DNA of 64,000 nucleotides, from assembly GCA_014529385.2 (NCBI GenBank), contig CM043964.1:108024587-108088586 (forward strand), read 5' to 3'. Origin of the DNA: Adiantum capillus-veneris (Eukaryota; Streptophyta; Polypodiopsida; Polypodiales; Pteridaceae). A model generated the notes under the pieces. The model had not been told where the DNA came from. It saw only the letters and a program-made list of their open reading frames with translations, and did no database searches. This document shows positions 35,797-47,653 of the stretch, piece by piece. Every line of letters starts with the position of its first letter. Position 1 is the stretch's first letter. A program made the position numbers and the translations under genes.

Positions 35797-35814
35797 TGGC
35801 GATCCCGCTGGGGA
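35797..35814 (+). promoter_or_regulatory. Primer-binding site of element I (not iMet)
   Basis: TGGCGATCCCGCTGGGGA lies five bases after the LTR end. It resembles the tRNA-Arg-type primer sites I recall for plant Tat/Ogre elements and clearly differs from the iMet site used by the copia element and C. Confidence 0.6.
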
Positions 35815-35959
35815 GCGGAAATTTGCCAGTTGTGCACCCAGGTGAAGTGGTTTTGTTGTGAAGTTCGAGCTTCATTGAAGATAATTGGTGGTTTGGTTGA
35901 GGTGCAAGACTTCAAATTTTGTGGAGTTACTCACGCAAGGGAGAAGCAACTTCAAAGGG

Positions 35960-36810
35960 ATGGCGTATAGTCGGCCAGTGTTTACAGGGAAGGAGGATGT
36001 TAAGGATTGGATTGCGGACTTCAAGTGGCATACACTTGGTATGCACATTGTGAATGATGAAGCAAAGCTTCATGTATTTCCTCTTGCGCTCAAAGGAGAA
36101 GCTCGCGAGTGGTTTGAAGGTTTAGAGGAAGACAAAAAGCAAACATGGGAGTAGGTGAGCTGGCAATTTTTGACAGGTTTGGGAAGAAACTTACCGCAAC
36201 ATAAGCGATGACAAAATTGAGAGGTTTGCAGCAAGATGTTCATGCTAACTTTAAAGAGTTTTTGCAACACTTCAAAGGGCTTTGGGTTCAATTAGAGGCG
36301 GCATCCCAAGTACCTCCAGGGGATTTCTTTAAAGTACGTCAGTTTATGGATTGTCTCCATCCAAGTGTAAGGGAGAAGGTCGATCAAGATGAGCCTGCTA
36401 CATTTGAAAGAGCTGTGGAAATTGCCGAGGCCAAGAGCAAGAAGAGAAGGTGGGAGCAAGGCCTGACACATACTGAGCCAGTTGTGGTGCAACCAATGGT
36501 CCCTATGACAACGGATGATAGAGTGGAGCGAGTGGTTCAAGGTCCAGATCATGTTACGGCCCGGGTTCTACATGATCTTGCCGGTCAGTTGCAAGTATTA
36601 AAAATTAACATAATGAATAGAAACCAAGGAGAAGAGTGGCCAGCTGGGAGAGGTAGGGGACGAAGGCTACAAGGAAGATGCTACAATTGTGATGAAGAGG
36701 GTCACTACGTCCTTGATTGTCATGAACCACCAAGAGAGAGAGGAGGGATATACCCCCTATATGGACGTGGTCGAGGAAGAATAGAAGAAATCATCAAGAA
36801 CGGGCACTAG
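35960..36810 (+). pseudogene. gag: Element I gag (disrupted)
   Basis: The likely start is the ATG at 35960 (MAYSRPVFTGKEDVKDWI), followed by a retrotransposon gag core with ALKGEAREWFEGL. A TAG at 36152 and a frameshift near 36155 interrupt it. It resumes as ELAIFDRFGKKLTAT, then a stop, then the 36208-36810 frame with a CCHC knuckle (CYNCDEEGHYVLDC, about 36690-36731) flanked by Arg-Gly-rich basic tracts. Gag packages the RNA in the particle. The upstream leader (35815-35959) shows no ORF of note. Confidence 0.85.
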
Positions 36811-36842
36811 AAGCACCGCCGCCGCAACAACAACCACAACCG

Positions 36843-38017
36843 TTGCCTGCAAATGGAGAAGGTAGGGCTATTAACATCATTACCCTTGAGCATCAAGATG
36901 TGGATGTTTTGGCCAATAAGAGAGCTAGGCATGATCGGGAGAAAGAGACAGAAGAAGAGAGGGAAACAAGAGCAAGAAAAGGAAAGGCTAAGGTAGAAGA
37001 CAAACCAGAAAGTAGTAAGAGGCGGCGAAGAAGGAAAATTGGTCCAAAGGACTACCTCCTTGGCCAAGGTGTTGAAGACTATGATATTGTCGACGACATA
37101 CGAAATCAAAAGGCAAATATATCTTTTGGTCAATTGGTGGCTTTGAACGCTAAATTGAGGAGGCAGTGGAGCAAGTGTGTCAGTATGCGGCTTCCTTCCA
37201 AGAAGGAAAAGCATCAAAGCATGGTGTCATCTTCGAGGGTTGGTCACCCAGTGGATATGGTGCCAATAGTTGAAGCTATGCTGGGAAAGAAGATGGAAGT
37301 GCAAGCATATGTGGATGGTGGTGCCCAGGTGTGTGTCATGACCGAGGCTATCATGAAAGAAGCAGGTGTCAAGATGTCAGTGAATGCTTCGATCCGTATG
37401 AGAATGGCCAACCACAAAAAGGCAAGGTGTCTTGGAATAGCTGAAGATGTGAAGATAAAAGTCTTGGGGATTGAGTGCTTGGTTGATTGCTACATGATGC
37501 AAGCTAGTGAGATGCGTATCCAATCATTTTAGGGAGGCCATGGCTTATAACCCTTGGTGCTAAGCAGGATTGGGGCACTGGCTTGATCACCATCCCCGAC
37601 AAAGAGAAAGGAAGGACCATTGTCTACAACATGAAGACACACGAGAGCCGTACATAGCCCCTAGTGGAGATGCAAGATACGGATTCGACGGAAACCACAT
37701 CATACGATAGTGATGCTTCGTCTACATCATCAGAAGAAAGTGTACAGGAAGGCTTGATGCAATTATGTCCTGATCTTTTTGGGATAAGTGTTGAAAAGGA
37801 AGCATCGATGCATGATGTGAAGGTCAAGGAGGAGAAGGATAGTCCAAAAGCAATTGTAGAGCCTGCCAAAGTGAATGTAAGGAGCATGCTAGGAGAGGAC
37901 TTGACAGAAAAAGAACAAAAGGAGTATGAAGACATGTTCAAGGAATTTCCAAAGCTATTCTCCACTGAATATACAGAGTTGCAAGGAGCTAAGGAGTTGA
38001 GCATAGAATCAATCTAA
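36843..38017 (+). pseudogene. Element I protease and linker (disrupted)
   Basis: The first part is highly charged (REKETEEERETRARKGKAK), then comes an aspartic protease-like motif VQAYVDGGAQVCVM (about 37290-37340), where DGG stands in for DTG/DSG. A TAG at 37530 and frame changes follow. An acidic linker (37664-38017) ends in a region with PKLFSTEYTELQGA before RT. Products would process the polyprotein. Confidence 0.75.
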
Positions 38018-39903
38018 AAGAAGGTGCCAAGCCAAAGGTTCAAAAGCTTAGGAGGTTGGGGGTCATTCATGAGAAGGCACTTCATGAAGATGTGACAAAG
38101 CTTTTGGAAGCAGATTTCATCTTTCGAGTGGAGGAGTCCGAATGGGTCTCTCCAGTTGTTATTGTGCCCAAGAAGAACGGAAGATTTAGGATATGTGTCG
38201 ATTTCAAACCTTTGAATGCTGCCACTAAAAGGAATCATTATCCACTACCCTTTTTAGATGAAATCCTCAATCAGGTTGCACGTCATGAACGTTACTCAAT
38301 CATGGATGGATTTTCTGGCTACTTTCAGATCTTGATAGCGATTGAAGATCGATTGAATACGACCTTCATTACTCCTTGGGGTTGTTGTGCCTACAAAAGA
38401 ATGCCTTTTGGGCTGGTTAATGCATATGCTACCTTCCAAGGATGGATGAATAGAGTGTTTGGTCCCTACTTGGGTAAGTTCATTTGTGTTTTCATGGATG
38501 ACATTGGGTGTTATAGCTCAAGGGTCACACATTTGGAGAAGCTGAGGTTGAGTTTTGAAAGGCTTCAACAAGAGGGTGGGCAACTCAACCCAAAGAAGTG
38601 TAAGTTTGCTCATGCCAGAGTCCATTTGCTAGGACATGTGGTTTCCCAAAATGGAATAGAAGCTGACCCAAAGAAAGTTAAAGCTTTATTGCTTATGGAT
38701 CCGCCCAGCAACACAAAGGATTTGGCATCATTTGTGCATAAGCTCGGGTACTTGTCACGTTTTTTATGGATGCTATGTCAGTATGTGTATCCTCTCCAGA
38801 AATTGAGTCAAAGAGTTCAAGGGTTTGAATGGAATGAAGACATGCAACAGGCTTTTGATGGCATCAAGGAGGTATTGTGTGCTTTACCAACAGTGAGTCC
38901 TCCCGACTTGCAGTCGATTTTCTATGTATCTATTAGTGTGGGGTCAGTAGCTTTTGGGTCGGTTCTCTTACAAAAGCAAGGAAAGAACTTCAAACCAGTT
39001 TATTTTGAGAGCAAGATGAAGAATGTAAGCGAGTTCTACTACACAGAAATGGAACAGTGGGTATTCGCCTTGGTTCTGGCTTGTCGAAGGTTTAAAACCT
39101 ATTTGTTGCCCCAAAAGTTCTATGTGCTCACCACATCGAATCTTTTGCCAGATGTAGTACAACATTTGAAGCCTAGCAAGCGCATCTTAAAGTGGACTTT
39201 GGATCATTCTATTAAAGCTCACTTGGTAGACATAGTCATACATAAGGGGGGCGAGCTTCCATCTTACCCAAGGGTTGACAAGGATGATCATGAAGAGGAA
39301 GTAGATATTACAGATGCGTATACAATGATGTTTGATGGTGCATACATGAAAGTTCTTCAAAAGGCAAGTGGTGGGGTAGTCATTAAGAACCCAAAATGCG
39401 ATGTAATCTTTTCTAGAGCTTACAATCTTGATGAAGCTGAAAGTAACAATGAGGCCGAGTATCTCACGCTTTTCCTTGGGTTGAAGCAGTGTGTTGAGTT
39501 TGGATTGAAGAGGGTCATTGCAAAAGGGGATGCATTGCTAGTCATGAATCAGTTGCTTGGTTTGTGGAATGTTAAGAAAGACAATTAAAAGAAGTGGTTT
39601 TATGGCATCAAGAAGCTTTTGCATGAGTTTGAGAAGATACAATTTAAGCATGTTCCTCATGAGCAGAATAAAGAAGCTGATGAGTTGGCTAGGGACAAGT
39701 TGGATGCCTTAGTAGTTCCTTTAAAGGTCAAGGAAGCCTTGTATGCAGGAAGGGAATCATTGCAACATGTAGAAGTATTTCTTGGTAAAGGGCAATGTCC
39801 AGAGGGCATGTCAAAGGTTCGGCGCAAGAGAATAGTTGCAAAAGCAAGAAACTACACATTGGTAGGTGAGGATCTCATGCTTTATGGCAAGGATAGCATT
39901 TGA
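38018..39903 (+). pseudogene. Element I RT, degenerate RNase H and second (acquired) RNase H
   Basis: RT has VSPVVIVPKKNGRFRICVD, DGFSGYFQI, MPFGLVNAYATFQ and FICVFMDDIGCYS (about 38478-38516). The gypsy RNase H reads FYVSISVGSVAFGSVL, where the first catalytic Asp (normally YVDAS) is Ser, so it is probably a non-catalytic tether. A second RNase H follows: TMMFDGAY, SNNEAEYLTLFLGL and AKGDALLVMNQ supply D, E and D. An in-frame TAA at 39586 interrupts it before the conserved VPHEQNKEADELA tail. Dual RNase H of this kind is known for Tat elements; the acquired copy is usually the active one. Confidence 0.9.
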
Positions 39904-41047
39904 GAAAAGTGTCGTACAAAGAAGAGATAGGCTTGATTTTGGAGCACTGCCATGAAGAAACAGGCCATCAAGGCAAGAATCAGGTTGTCTTTCGTGTTTT
40001 GAGAGCAGGTTACTGTTGGCCCTCTATGATGAGAGATGCTTATTTTTTGTGCAAGTCATGCCATGAATGCCAAGTGTTTGCAAATCGGAAGCTTTTGGTT
40101 GAGTCTCAGAAAGCTATAATGTCTTTTGATGCATTTGCAAAATGGGGAGTGGATGCTGTAGGTCCAATTCCAAGGACCAACAATAGTAAAAGGTATATCC
40201 TTGTGGCTGTGGACTATTTGACAAAATGGGTGGAGGCAAGAGCAGTAAAAGATGTAACAGCAGGAAGAGTGGCCTCTTTTTATATGAATAGGTGTGTTGC
40301 AGGTTTGGATCTCCTATGGTTATTATTTCTTATCGTGGACCAGGATTTAGGGAAAAACTTGTTGCTACTCTCATTGAGAAATTGAAAATTCAGCATAGGC
40401 ATTCCTCTCCTTACTACCCACAATGCAATGGGTTGGTTGAGAACTGCAATGGTCAAATTGTGAAGATGCTATCAAAGTATGCTATAGAGCATCCTAAAGA
40501 GTGGGACTTGGACTTGGAAAAGTGTTTGTGGGCTTATAGAACTGCGTATAGAGTGTCAACACAATTTACACCATATGAGCTTGTTTATGGAAAAGAAGCT
40601 CTTATGCCCATACAAGTGCAGTTGGATGCCTTGAAGTTGTTGTGCAGAGTGCGAGGTGAGCATAGTGACAAGCTGCAAGAAAGAATTCTTTCTCTCGAGT
40701 TGTTGCGAATGAATAGAGAGAAAGCCAGTGATTATTATCTTCAACAAGTAGAGACAAGGATGGAGAAAATGAATAAGAGGCTGCCAGAGAAAGAAATCAA
40801 AGAGGGAGATCTGGTGATGAAGTATGGTTCTCGCTTGGATTTTACTTTTCAGAAGAAATTGAGGGACAAATGGTTGGGTCCATACAAAGTGAAGCATGTA
40901 TTTTCTAATGGCACCTATGAGTTGGAAAAATTGTCTGGTGAACGTTTGCGCTATAGAATAAATGGTTATAGACTGAAGAAATATTTTGCAAGGGATGTGG
41001 TTCCAGATGCAAATAGTCTCTTGGTTGAGCATAAATGCTCTACCTAG
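39900..41047 (+). pseudogene. Element I integrase (second catalytic Asp lost)
   Basis: The HHCC zinc domain reads CHEETGHQGK ... CKSCHECQ. The catalytic core has KWGVDAVGPIP (first D) and NGLVENCNG (E), but the middle motif reads IISYRGPGF where SDRGPGF is expected, so that Asp is Tyr. A frameshift lies near 40300, and the C-terminal domain ends near 41047 (KWLGPYKVKHVFSNGTYEL). The D-to-Y change alone should abolish integration, so movement would need a helper. Confidence 0.88.
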
Positions 41048-41058
41048 AGGGTGGGCAA
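41046..41058 (+). promoter_or_regulatory. Polypurine tract of element I
   Basis: AGAGGGTGGGCAA ends three bases before the 3' LTR at 41062, the expected plus-strand primer position. Confidence 0.6.
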
Positions 41059-41061
41059 TGA

Positions 41062-42284
41062 TGATAGACCGCTTTTCGCGTGTATAAAGTAGCGTTTATA
41101 TGCATGGTCATATGTACAAAAATATGTACATACATGCATTTGGGAGCTTTGCAAAGTGGTTTCAAGTTAGAAAAAAGGTGCAACGTGTGCACATTGTAAA
41201 TATGCGTGCTTGCGTGTCGGCAGTCGGACACATGTGCATGCCCGTATAGGGTATCGGGTCCTTGGATATGGTTCTAGGTGGCTTATTTTGGCTCTAGATA
41301 ATGTGTTTGAGCTTTCTAGAATGTAAATAATGCAAGTGACAAGTGTGGGTACTCTCATCCCGCTCGAGAAGTTTGACACATGCGGTAACTGTCTATTTGC
41401 GGTGCCTGATCTGCGGTGATACGTGCATCTCCTTAGAAGTGGTCAAAATGGAATGTGGAGATGTGGAAATGTGCTTTGGGTATCGAGGATCAAGCGTGCG
41501 AAATTTGGTGAATTTTGGAGTCCGTTTGGGGTTTTTCTTGCAAAAAATGCCCGTCGGGAGTCAAAACTGGCCAAAACTGAGCAAAAAAAGGTCAAAACAA
41601 GGTGTGAAATGGCTTAAAATTGCCACATCACTCACGGTCCCGTGATGGTCCAGGCTGAGCGAGGACTTTGGAAGAGCAATATCAACACTTTCACCCCTCT
41701 GTGTGTGGGAGGAAGCAGGGTTCCTACAGGTGGTCTAGTGCAGTCCCGTTGCGTTCGCGTCCTGTTTTCGAGTGTAGGGAGGAGTGTTAATGAGAGCTTT
41801 CTCTCTTCAATTTTTCACTTGGGAGAGTCTATGGAAGTTCTGAGGTTTCCATGGATGTGTGTGTGCAAGGAGTTGAGGGAAGAAGGTGCGGCTTTCTGCA
41901 AGACTATGTGACCCTGTATCGGTGCCATTAGGGTTGGCGCTACTCCAAAGAGTCCAACAAAGTGGAATTTGGTGAAGCTTTTGCAATGGTTTGAGAGTGG
42001 CCTTTTGTGGCTGGAGTTTTTGGGTTTTTGATGGTTTTTCTTGTATATTTTGGTCACCATCAAGCGTGATTTCAAGTGTTGATCACCTCGACTCACCTTG
42101 TAGTGTCTGCGAGCAGGCAAGGGCTTGTAGGTCGAGGCGTTTGGAGTTTGAATTGAGCTTGTGGGTAGAGTTTTAGGGAGCTTTTGAGTGGTAGTGAGTG
42201 AGGTGAGGAATTCAAGTAAATTCCTTGTGTTGTGTTGAGTTGTCTGGATGTGTGAGTGTGCGCATGACATCTTTTGCTCCATCA
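41062..42284 (+). repeat. 3' LTR of element I
   Basis: A 1,223-bp copy of 34558-35791 with few differences. It is followed by the TSD ACGT and then the chromovirus integrase. Its right end supplies the stop codon that now terminates the chromovirus integrase frame. Confidence 0.93.
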
Positions 42285-44891
42285 ACGTAAACGGCTTACA
42301 TGAAACACCAGATGAATGCAAGAATGTGAAGGTAGTAATAATTTGTAGGCACGATCACCTACTCGCTTAAGTATTTTGAAAGGCCCACAATATCGGGGAG
42401 ATAATTTAGGTGTCGGCGGTGTCGGCCAAGTTTTCAGACTTTCTGAACGTTCTAGCACACGTAAAAATACTTCCTCCCCTTCTTCGAAGGTAACTTGCCG
42501 ACGTTTCCCATCAGCGTACTTCTTATACCGATCCTGTGCTTGCCGGACATTCTGACGAGCAAGTTTCAGCATATCCATGTGGTCTTGGAGTTTTTCGGTT
42601 GCCAACCCCACCGTAACTGGTGACCTAGGTTGAAACCCGTACATGAGCATGAAAGGACTAAAACCTGTTGTGACATGCTTAGCATTGTTGTAGGCAAACT
42701 CGAGAATAGGTAAGTATTCTTCCCAATCTGACTGTTTTTTGCTGACGTATGCTCTTAGCATATCCTCTAGTACTTGGTTAACCCGTTCCATCTAACCATC
42801 CGTTTCTGGATATCAGCTGTACTGAGGTTTAGTTGTGTACCCGATCGTTTAAATACAGCTCTCCAAAAGTGGCTGTTAAACTTGGGATCACGGTCACTAA
42901 CAATGTTACTTGGCAAACCATACAATTTGTATAGATTGTCCACAAATAACTTGGCTAGTTCTGGTTTCTTAACCGTTGATTTGGTCGGAATAAACTTACA
43001 TAGTTTAGTCGACCTGTCTACGACCACTCATACTGAGTCATGACCTCATACAGTGGTTGGTAAACCTATAATAAAATCCATAGAGATGCTTTCCCATTTT
43101 CCATTGGGAATCTCCAAAGGATGTACGAGTCCTCTTACTTTTAGGCGCTCTGCTTTGTTAACTTGACATTTTTGGCAATGCAAAACATAAGCTTGAGCAA
43201 AGCCATGTAGACCTGGCCAGTAGAACTATCGTCGTACGAGAGCATAAGTTTTTCTAATCCCCGGGTGCCCTGCACTTGGACTATCATGACATTCATAAAG
43301 AATTTGGTGCTGAATGTCTGTGTCCGTCGGTACACAAACTCTCCCCTTATGGAGTAGGTACCCATTGTCGATGGTAAAATGCTTCCATTGTTGTAGTTCA
43401 TCACTTGATAAAGGAGAACTAGGTGTGGAGGTTAAATGTACACTACCGTCATTGGAGTGAGAAGGATCCCTCTTTTGAACATGGCTCCACACTTTGAAAT
43501 ATGCTTCATCATGCTCATATTTGCCTTTGAGAGAATCTAAAAATTCACTATGAAGTTCCGTGAACAAGACCGAATTGATCTCTGGCATTCGACTTAGAGC
43601 GTCTGCCACTACATTGTATCGGCCTTTGAGATACCTTAGCTTGGCGTCATATTCCTGAAGGATCTCGGCCCACCTGGCTTTTTGACCCTTTAAATCCGTT
43701 TGTTGTGTAAACCATTTGATGCTTTCATGGTCAAACACAATCTCAAACTGAGCACCATACAGATAATGCCACCATGTTTTTAAGGCAGACACTATTGCAT
43801 AGAGTTCGCGTTCGTAAGCAAAATAGTTCTGTTGAGTTGCATCAAGCTTCTTGATTTCAAATGCAATCGGCCGTCCGTCTTGTAACAGGGCTGCTCCTAT
43901 AGCACAGTCACTGGCATCCGTTTTCAAAACGAATGGTTTCAAAGGATCTACAATAGCCAGTATAGGAGTTGTAGCTAATGCATCCTTGAGCGTATCAAAA
44001 CTGTGTTGTTGAGCAGATCCCCACTGAAAAAAAAGCTTTACCTTTGCCTTTTTGTTGATCCATCATAGATACAACAAATTGAGCATAGTTTTTAACGAAC
44101 CTTCGGTAAAAAACTGCAAATCCTAAAACTATCTGTAATTCTTCCATATTTTTAGGAGGAGGCCATTTCCGGATGGTATCCACTTTGGATTGATCTATGT
44201 ATAGAACGTTAGCTGAAATAACATGCCCTAAATAATGAATTTCATCTTTTAGAAAATCACATTTAGATTCCTTGGCATATAATTTGTTTGTGCGTAACAA
44301 CTCAAACACCTGCATGAGATGTTGTAAGTGTTCTTCTTCAGAAGCACTATAGACTAGGATGTCATCGAGGAAAACAATGACAAATTTGCCCAAATATGGC
44401 TTCAAGACACTATCCATAAGTGTCATGAATGTTGCGGGCGCATTGGTTAACCCAAAGGGCATCACCAAAAACTCGTAGTGTCCAACCTGTGTTCGGAGTG
44501 CAGTTTTAGGTATATCGGCAAGTCGAATACGGACTTGGTGATATCCTGACCGTAAGTCTATTTTCGTAAAAATGCGAGCATGAGTGAGCTTGTCAAACAA
44601 CTCATCTACTCTGGGCAATGGGTATTTGTTCTTAACTGTAACCCCATTTAAGCCACGGTAGTCTACGGACATGCGCATACTGCCGTCCTTTTTCTTCACT
44701 AAGAATATAGGCGAAGCCCATGGTGAAGAACTGGGTTGTATAAACCCTTTGCTAAGGTAGTGAGCAAGCTGACGTTCCACTTCAGCAGCTTCTGAATAAC
44801 TCATACGGTGAGGTGCTAAAACAGGTTTATAGCCTGCAGCCACGTCAATGCTATGTTGTATTGATCGTGTCGGCGGTATTCCTGATGGCAA
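42282..44891 (-). pseudogene. pol: Chromovirus C RT, RNase H and integrase
   Basis: Read on the minus strand. RT (44891-43995) has [43 protein letters not shown] and [12 protein letters not shown]. RNase H (43942 onward) has FVLKTDASDCAIGAAL, FAYERELYAIVS and IVFDHESIKW. Integrase has HDSPSAGHPGIRKTY ... HCQKCQ (zinc domain), ISMDFIIGLP, SDRDPKFNSHFW and, after a frameshift near 42790, ERVNQVLEDML. It ends FHVSRLR at the element I junction. Motifs are intact; stops near 43220 and a few frame changes disable it. It is a typical plant chromovirus (Ty3, Metaviridae) pol. Confidence 0.93.
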
Positions 44892-44935
44892 GTCATTAAA
44901 AATACATCTTGAAATTCTTTTAATATTTTTTGTAA

Positions 44936-46753
44936 TTAACTAGCAATGTTTGCTTGTTTAGAATTAGCAATTGGTGGAATAGAGGAGAGAGAAGCATGCG
45001 GCGTTGAGGAATGTTCAACAGACTCAATGTTAGAAAGAAAATGAAACAGTGAGTAACACAAGAAAACCTGATCTATTTCATTATCAGAAATGAGCTGCAT
45101 AATCTCAACGGTACAAATCGGTGGTGATGAAGGTATATTTGTTTCTCCTAACAACAACACATGTGCGCCATGGGATTCAAACATCAAGCTATTGTGCTCA
45201 TAGCTACACTTCAATGATGGTCCTAGCCTATGCAACCACTCCCTACCAAGAACCACATCAGCCCTTTCCATGTTGATAACCTGAAAATCCAACATGTGGA
45301 GTATCTTTGTACTTCCAATGGAACAACTCGGCATTGAGTATCCCATATTTCAGTATCATGTCTATTCATCATTGCTACCTTGTAGCGGTGGGTACTCGGA
45401 GTTTGAGGCAGTTTGAGTTTTTTCACCAATCCGTAATTGATGAAATTGTGAGTAGCACTGTCATCTACCAAGATGCGCACCTTGTGCCCTTGCAAACATC
45501 CGTGCATACGTACTAACTCGTGTGGTCCAAAGGTTGGTTGCCAAATGGAAGCTGTGAGACAGCATTCATGCACCACCTCAGTGTGTGTTACTTTCACTGT
45601 AGAGAATCGTGAGGAAGACTCAAGAGGCAGCAGTTGCACCGTGTGCACTACTTTCTCCTTGCCTTGAGCAGCAGATTTCCCCTTGGGACAATCCTTTTTG
45701 CCATGACCTCTTCCTAAACATTGAAAACATAATTTTTCTTTCTTGGATTTATCAAAGTCCTCAGGAGAGAGAGGACCCCTGGACCCCTTGGGTTTTTTAG
45801 ATGCATCTGAATTGGCAACTAGAAATTTTCTTTTATTGTGCTCATACTGAGTGCGTGTATTACCATGTATATTAGTAGGCACGTGACCATTATGTGTTTT
45901 CTTCTCATCACGATCATCATGAATATGTTCTTTCACTACCTCAAGTGTTTTAGGGTCTTGGGTCTTGACATGCTTCTTAATCTCGGGTGTCAGACTTCGT
46001 ATGAACCCCCGTACTTGTTGAAAGGTATCTAAGCCTTCCAACTTAAGTATAACGTCCCGATAGTGAGAGATATATTCAAGGAGTGATAGGTATTGGCGCA
46101 TGGAACATGTATCCCAAGCCGTCCAATTCCAATCGACCTCGTTTATAGGCAAAAATTCCTTGCTAAACATTGCTTCAAAAGCTGCCCAAATCTGTGGTAT
46201 GATGTTCTTCTCCTTGAGAGACATCCACCATTTGTAGGCCTTGCCTTCCAGAGTTAAGCTCGTTTGCAAGGCTCAGACTGCATCCAGAGTACGCCGTAAG
46301 ACGTGAATTCCATCCCACTTGCTGAGAAAGATATTCACTGCATCCTTATTGCGGTTTCTATCTTCATCCTTAAAAATCGGTGGTTTGGTGTTTTTCAGTA
46401 GTTCATCCACCCCTTTTGCAGTGAGAGTATGCAATGTATCAGCATTTGGGCCTTGCCCTAGATTAGAAATGCCCTGCCCTTTGTGTGGCAACATGCTCAT
46501 GCATGTGCGTGTCAGCAGGACTCTTAAACTGCTGATGCATTAATTGAATTACTAATGTCGATAGTTTAGTAACATTTTCATTTAAAGCTTTAAAATTTTC
46601 ATCCATGACTGTCATGCGTGTATGACATGCACAAAATTCACCTGTCGTAGCGTCGCGGGTGCTCTCCTTGAGAGGATCTGGCCGCGGGCCATCATTGGCA
46701 GGATCAAGAGTACTTTGCTCAAAATCAAATATCATATTGATATCCGAATCCAT
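44936..46753 (-). pseudogene. gag: Chromovirus C gag and protease
   Basis: Gag starts at the ATG at 46753 (MDSDINMIFDFEQ). A frame change near 46490 and a TGA near 46272 lead into the capsid core (GKAYKWWMSL, WAAFEAMFSKEFLP) and a CCHC knuckle, CFQCLGRGHGKKDC (about 45730). Protease reads RILVDDSATHNFINYGL (about 45450), where Ser replaces the usual Gly of D-S/D-G. It continues FQVINMERADVVLGREWLH in another frame to 44936. A short degenerate linker (44892-44935) leads to RT. Confidence 0.88.
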
Positions 46754-46821
46754 GGTTACATAGTGCGGTGCAAGGAGTACTAAAAAAAAATATCTGATAT
46801 TGAGAGCACTCGCAAAGTATA

Positions 46822-47601
46822 ATGAGCCTTGCTAACTCCGTCAAAATCGAGAGTAGTCCGGTGGAGAGTGATTCGGATTGTCCGCCGTATATGGAATTCT
46901 ACAAGTTCTTGATAGCCAAATCAATTAGGCTTGAAAGCGGTAATTGATTTCACCAAAAACTTGTACTGCAACTCCACCAAATTGGTGGTATTGAATTCTC
47001 TGAGTTTTTGCGTAATACGCAGAAAACTTGTGTCGAAATGTGTACCGACTTCGTCGATGTTGTTTTGAGTCCTAAATCCATGGACTTATCATCTTGGCCT
47101 TCCATTGATGCATGTGGCCGCTGGGTGGTGCCTCCTAATTCCTTATGCTCAGTTGATACGTCGATGCTCATGAATCTTACTGATAGGACATTCCAATCAG
47201 CAAGACTTTCCTCTGCCAAGGAGTTCTTCATGAAAGCTAGGTGCCGCTTTGTCAAGTGTCATTCTGCCCTCATGGAGACATCAACGGCCATTGGGTACTC
47301 CAAAACAAAGCTCAAAGGAGTTTTCCCTTATGAGCAATTCGCTCGAAGGGATCCTTTAACTGGAATTGAGGAGGTCAATAAAGGAATCCGCATTAGCAAG
47401 TTGCTATACAATCAATATTTCATTGATGCCTCATTCAAGAAGTTGTTATATGCTCTAAGATATTGGTATTATGCTCAAGTAGAGAGAGGGTTCGATGCCA
47501 TTCCTTCAATTCAACGAACTAAGCTCTTGAATATGGCAAAGACCTATGATAGTGAGATACCACAGTATTGGACCACGACATGCAAGGCTTTGTGTGGCTA
47601 G
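46822..47601 (+). pseudogene. Antisense ORF between primer site and gag of chromovirus C (possible captured gene)
   Basis: On the strand opposite to gag and pol, one frame runs from ATG 46822 to TAG 47601: 259 codons with a single TGA at 46945. The first 41 residues (MSLANSVKIESS ... PPYMEFYKFL) and the next 217 have ordinary protein composition, with hydrophobic and charged residues well mixed (for example AKEFFMKARCRFVKC, LLYALRYWYYAQVERG). No repeats, signal peptide or zinc motif. I recognise no family. Antisense additional ORFs are known in some plant LTR elements (Grande, for example), and transduced host exons are another source. Because no intron is needed to read it, capture from a spliced transcript is possible. 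Confidence 0.55.
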
Positions 47602-47640
47602 AAAGCACCACGCCTTTCCCTTTCCCAAAATAGGCACTTA

Positions 47641-47652
47641 GCTCTGATACCA
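47641..47652 (-). promoter_or_regulatory. Primer-binding site of chromovirus C, initiator-Met tRNA
   Basis: The minus strand reads TGGTATCAGAGC, one base inside the 5' LTR. It is the same primer used by the copia element. Confidence 0.93.
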
Positions 47653-47653
47653 A

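Larger units (their letters stand above)
34558..42284 (+). mobile_element. Ty3 Tat-like element I, nested in chromovirus C
   Basis: LTRs of 1,234 and 1,223 bp begin TGACAGACC / TGATAGACC and end TGCTCCATCA. Flanking ACGT copies lie at 34554-34557 and 42285-42288. Contents in order: primer site, gag, protease, RT, RNase H, a second RNase H, integrase, polypurine tract. The extra RNase H after the gypsy one is the hallmark of the plant Tat lineage. It is the youngest member of the nest by position, and its long LTRs look the most alike. Confidence 0.92.

Noticed and set aside
34825-35915. ORFs of 65-149 aa inside the LTRs of element I, repeated at 41167-42321
   Set aside because: They occur in both LTRs on either strand and overlap one another; LTRs of this class are noncoding and no domain is visible.
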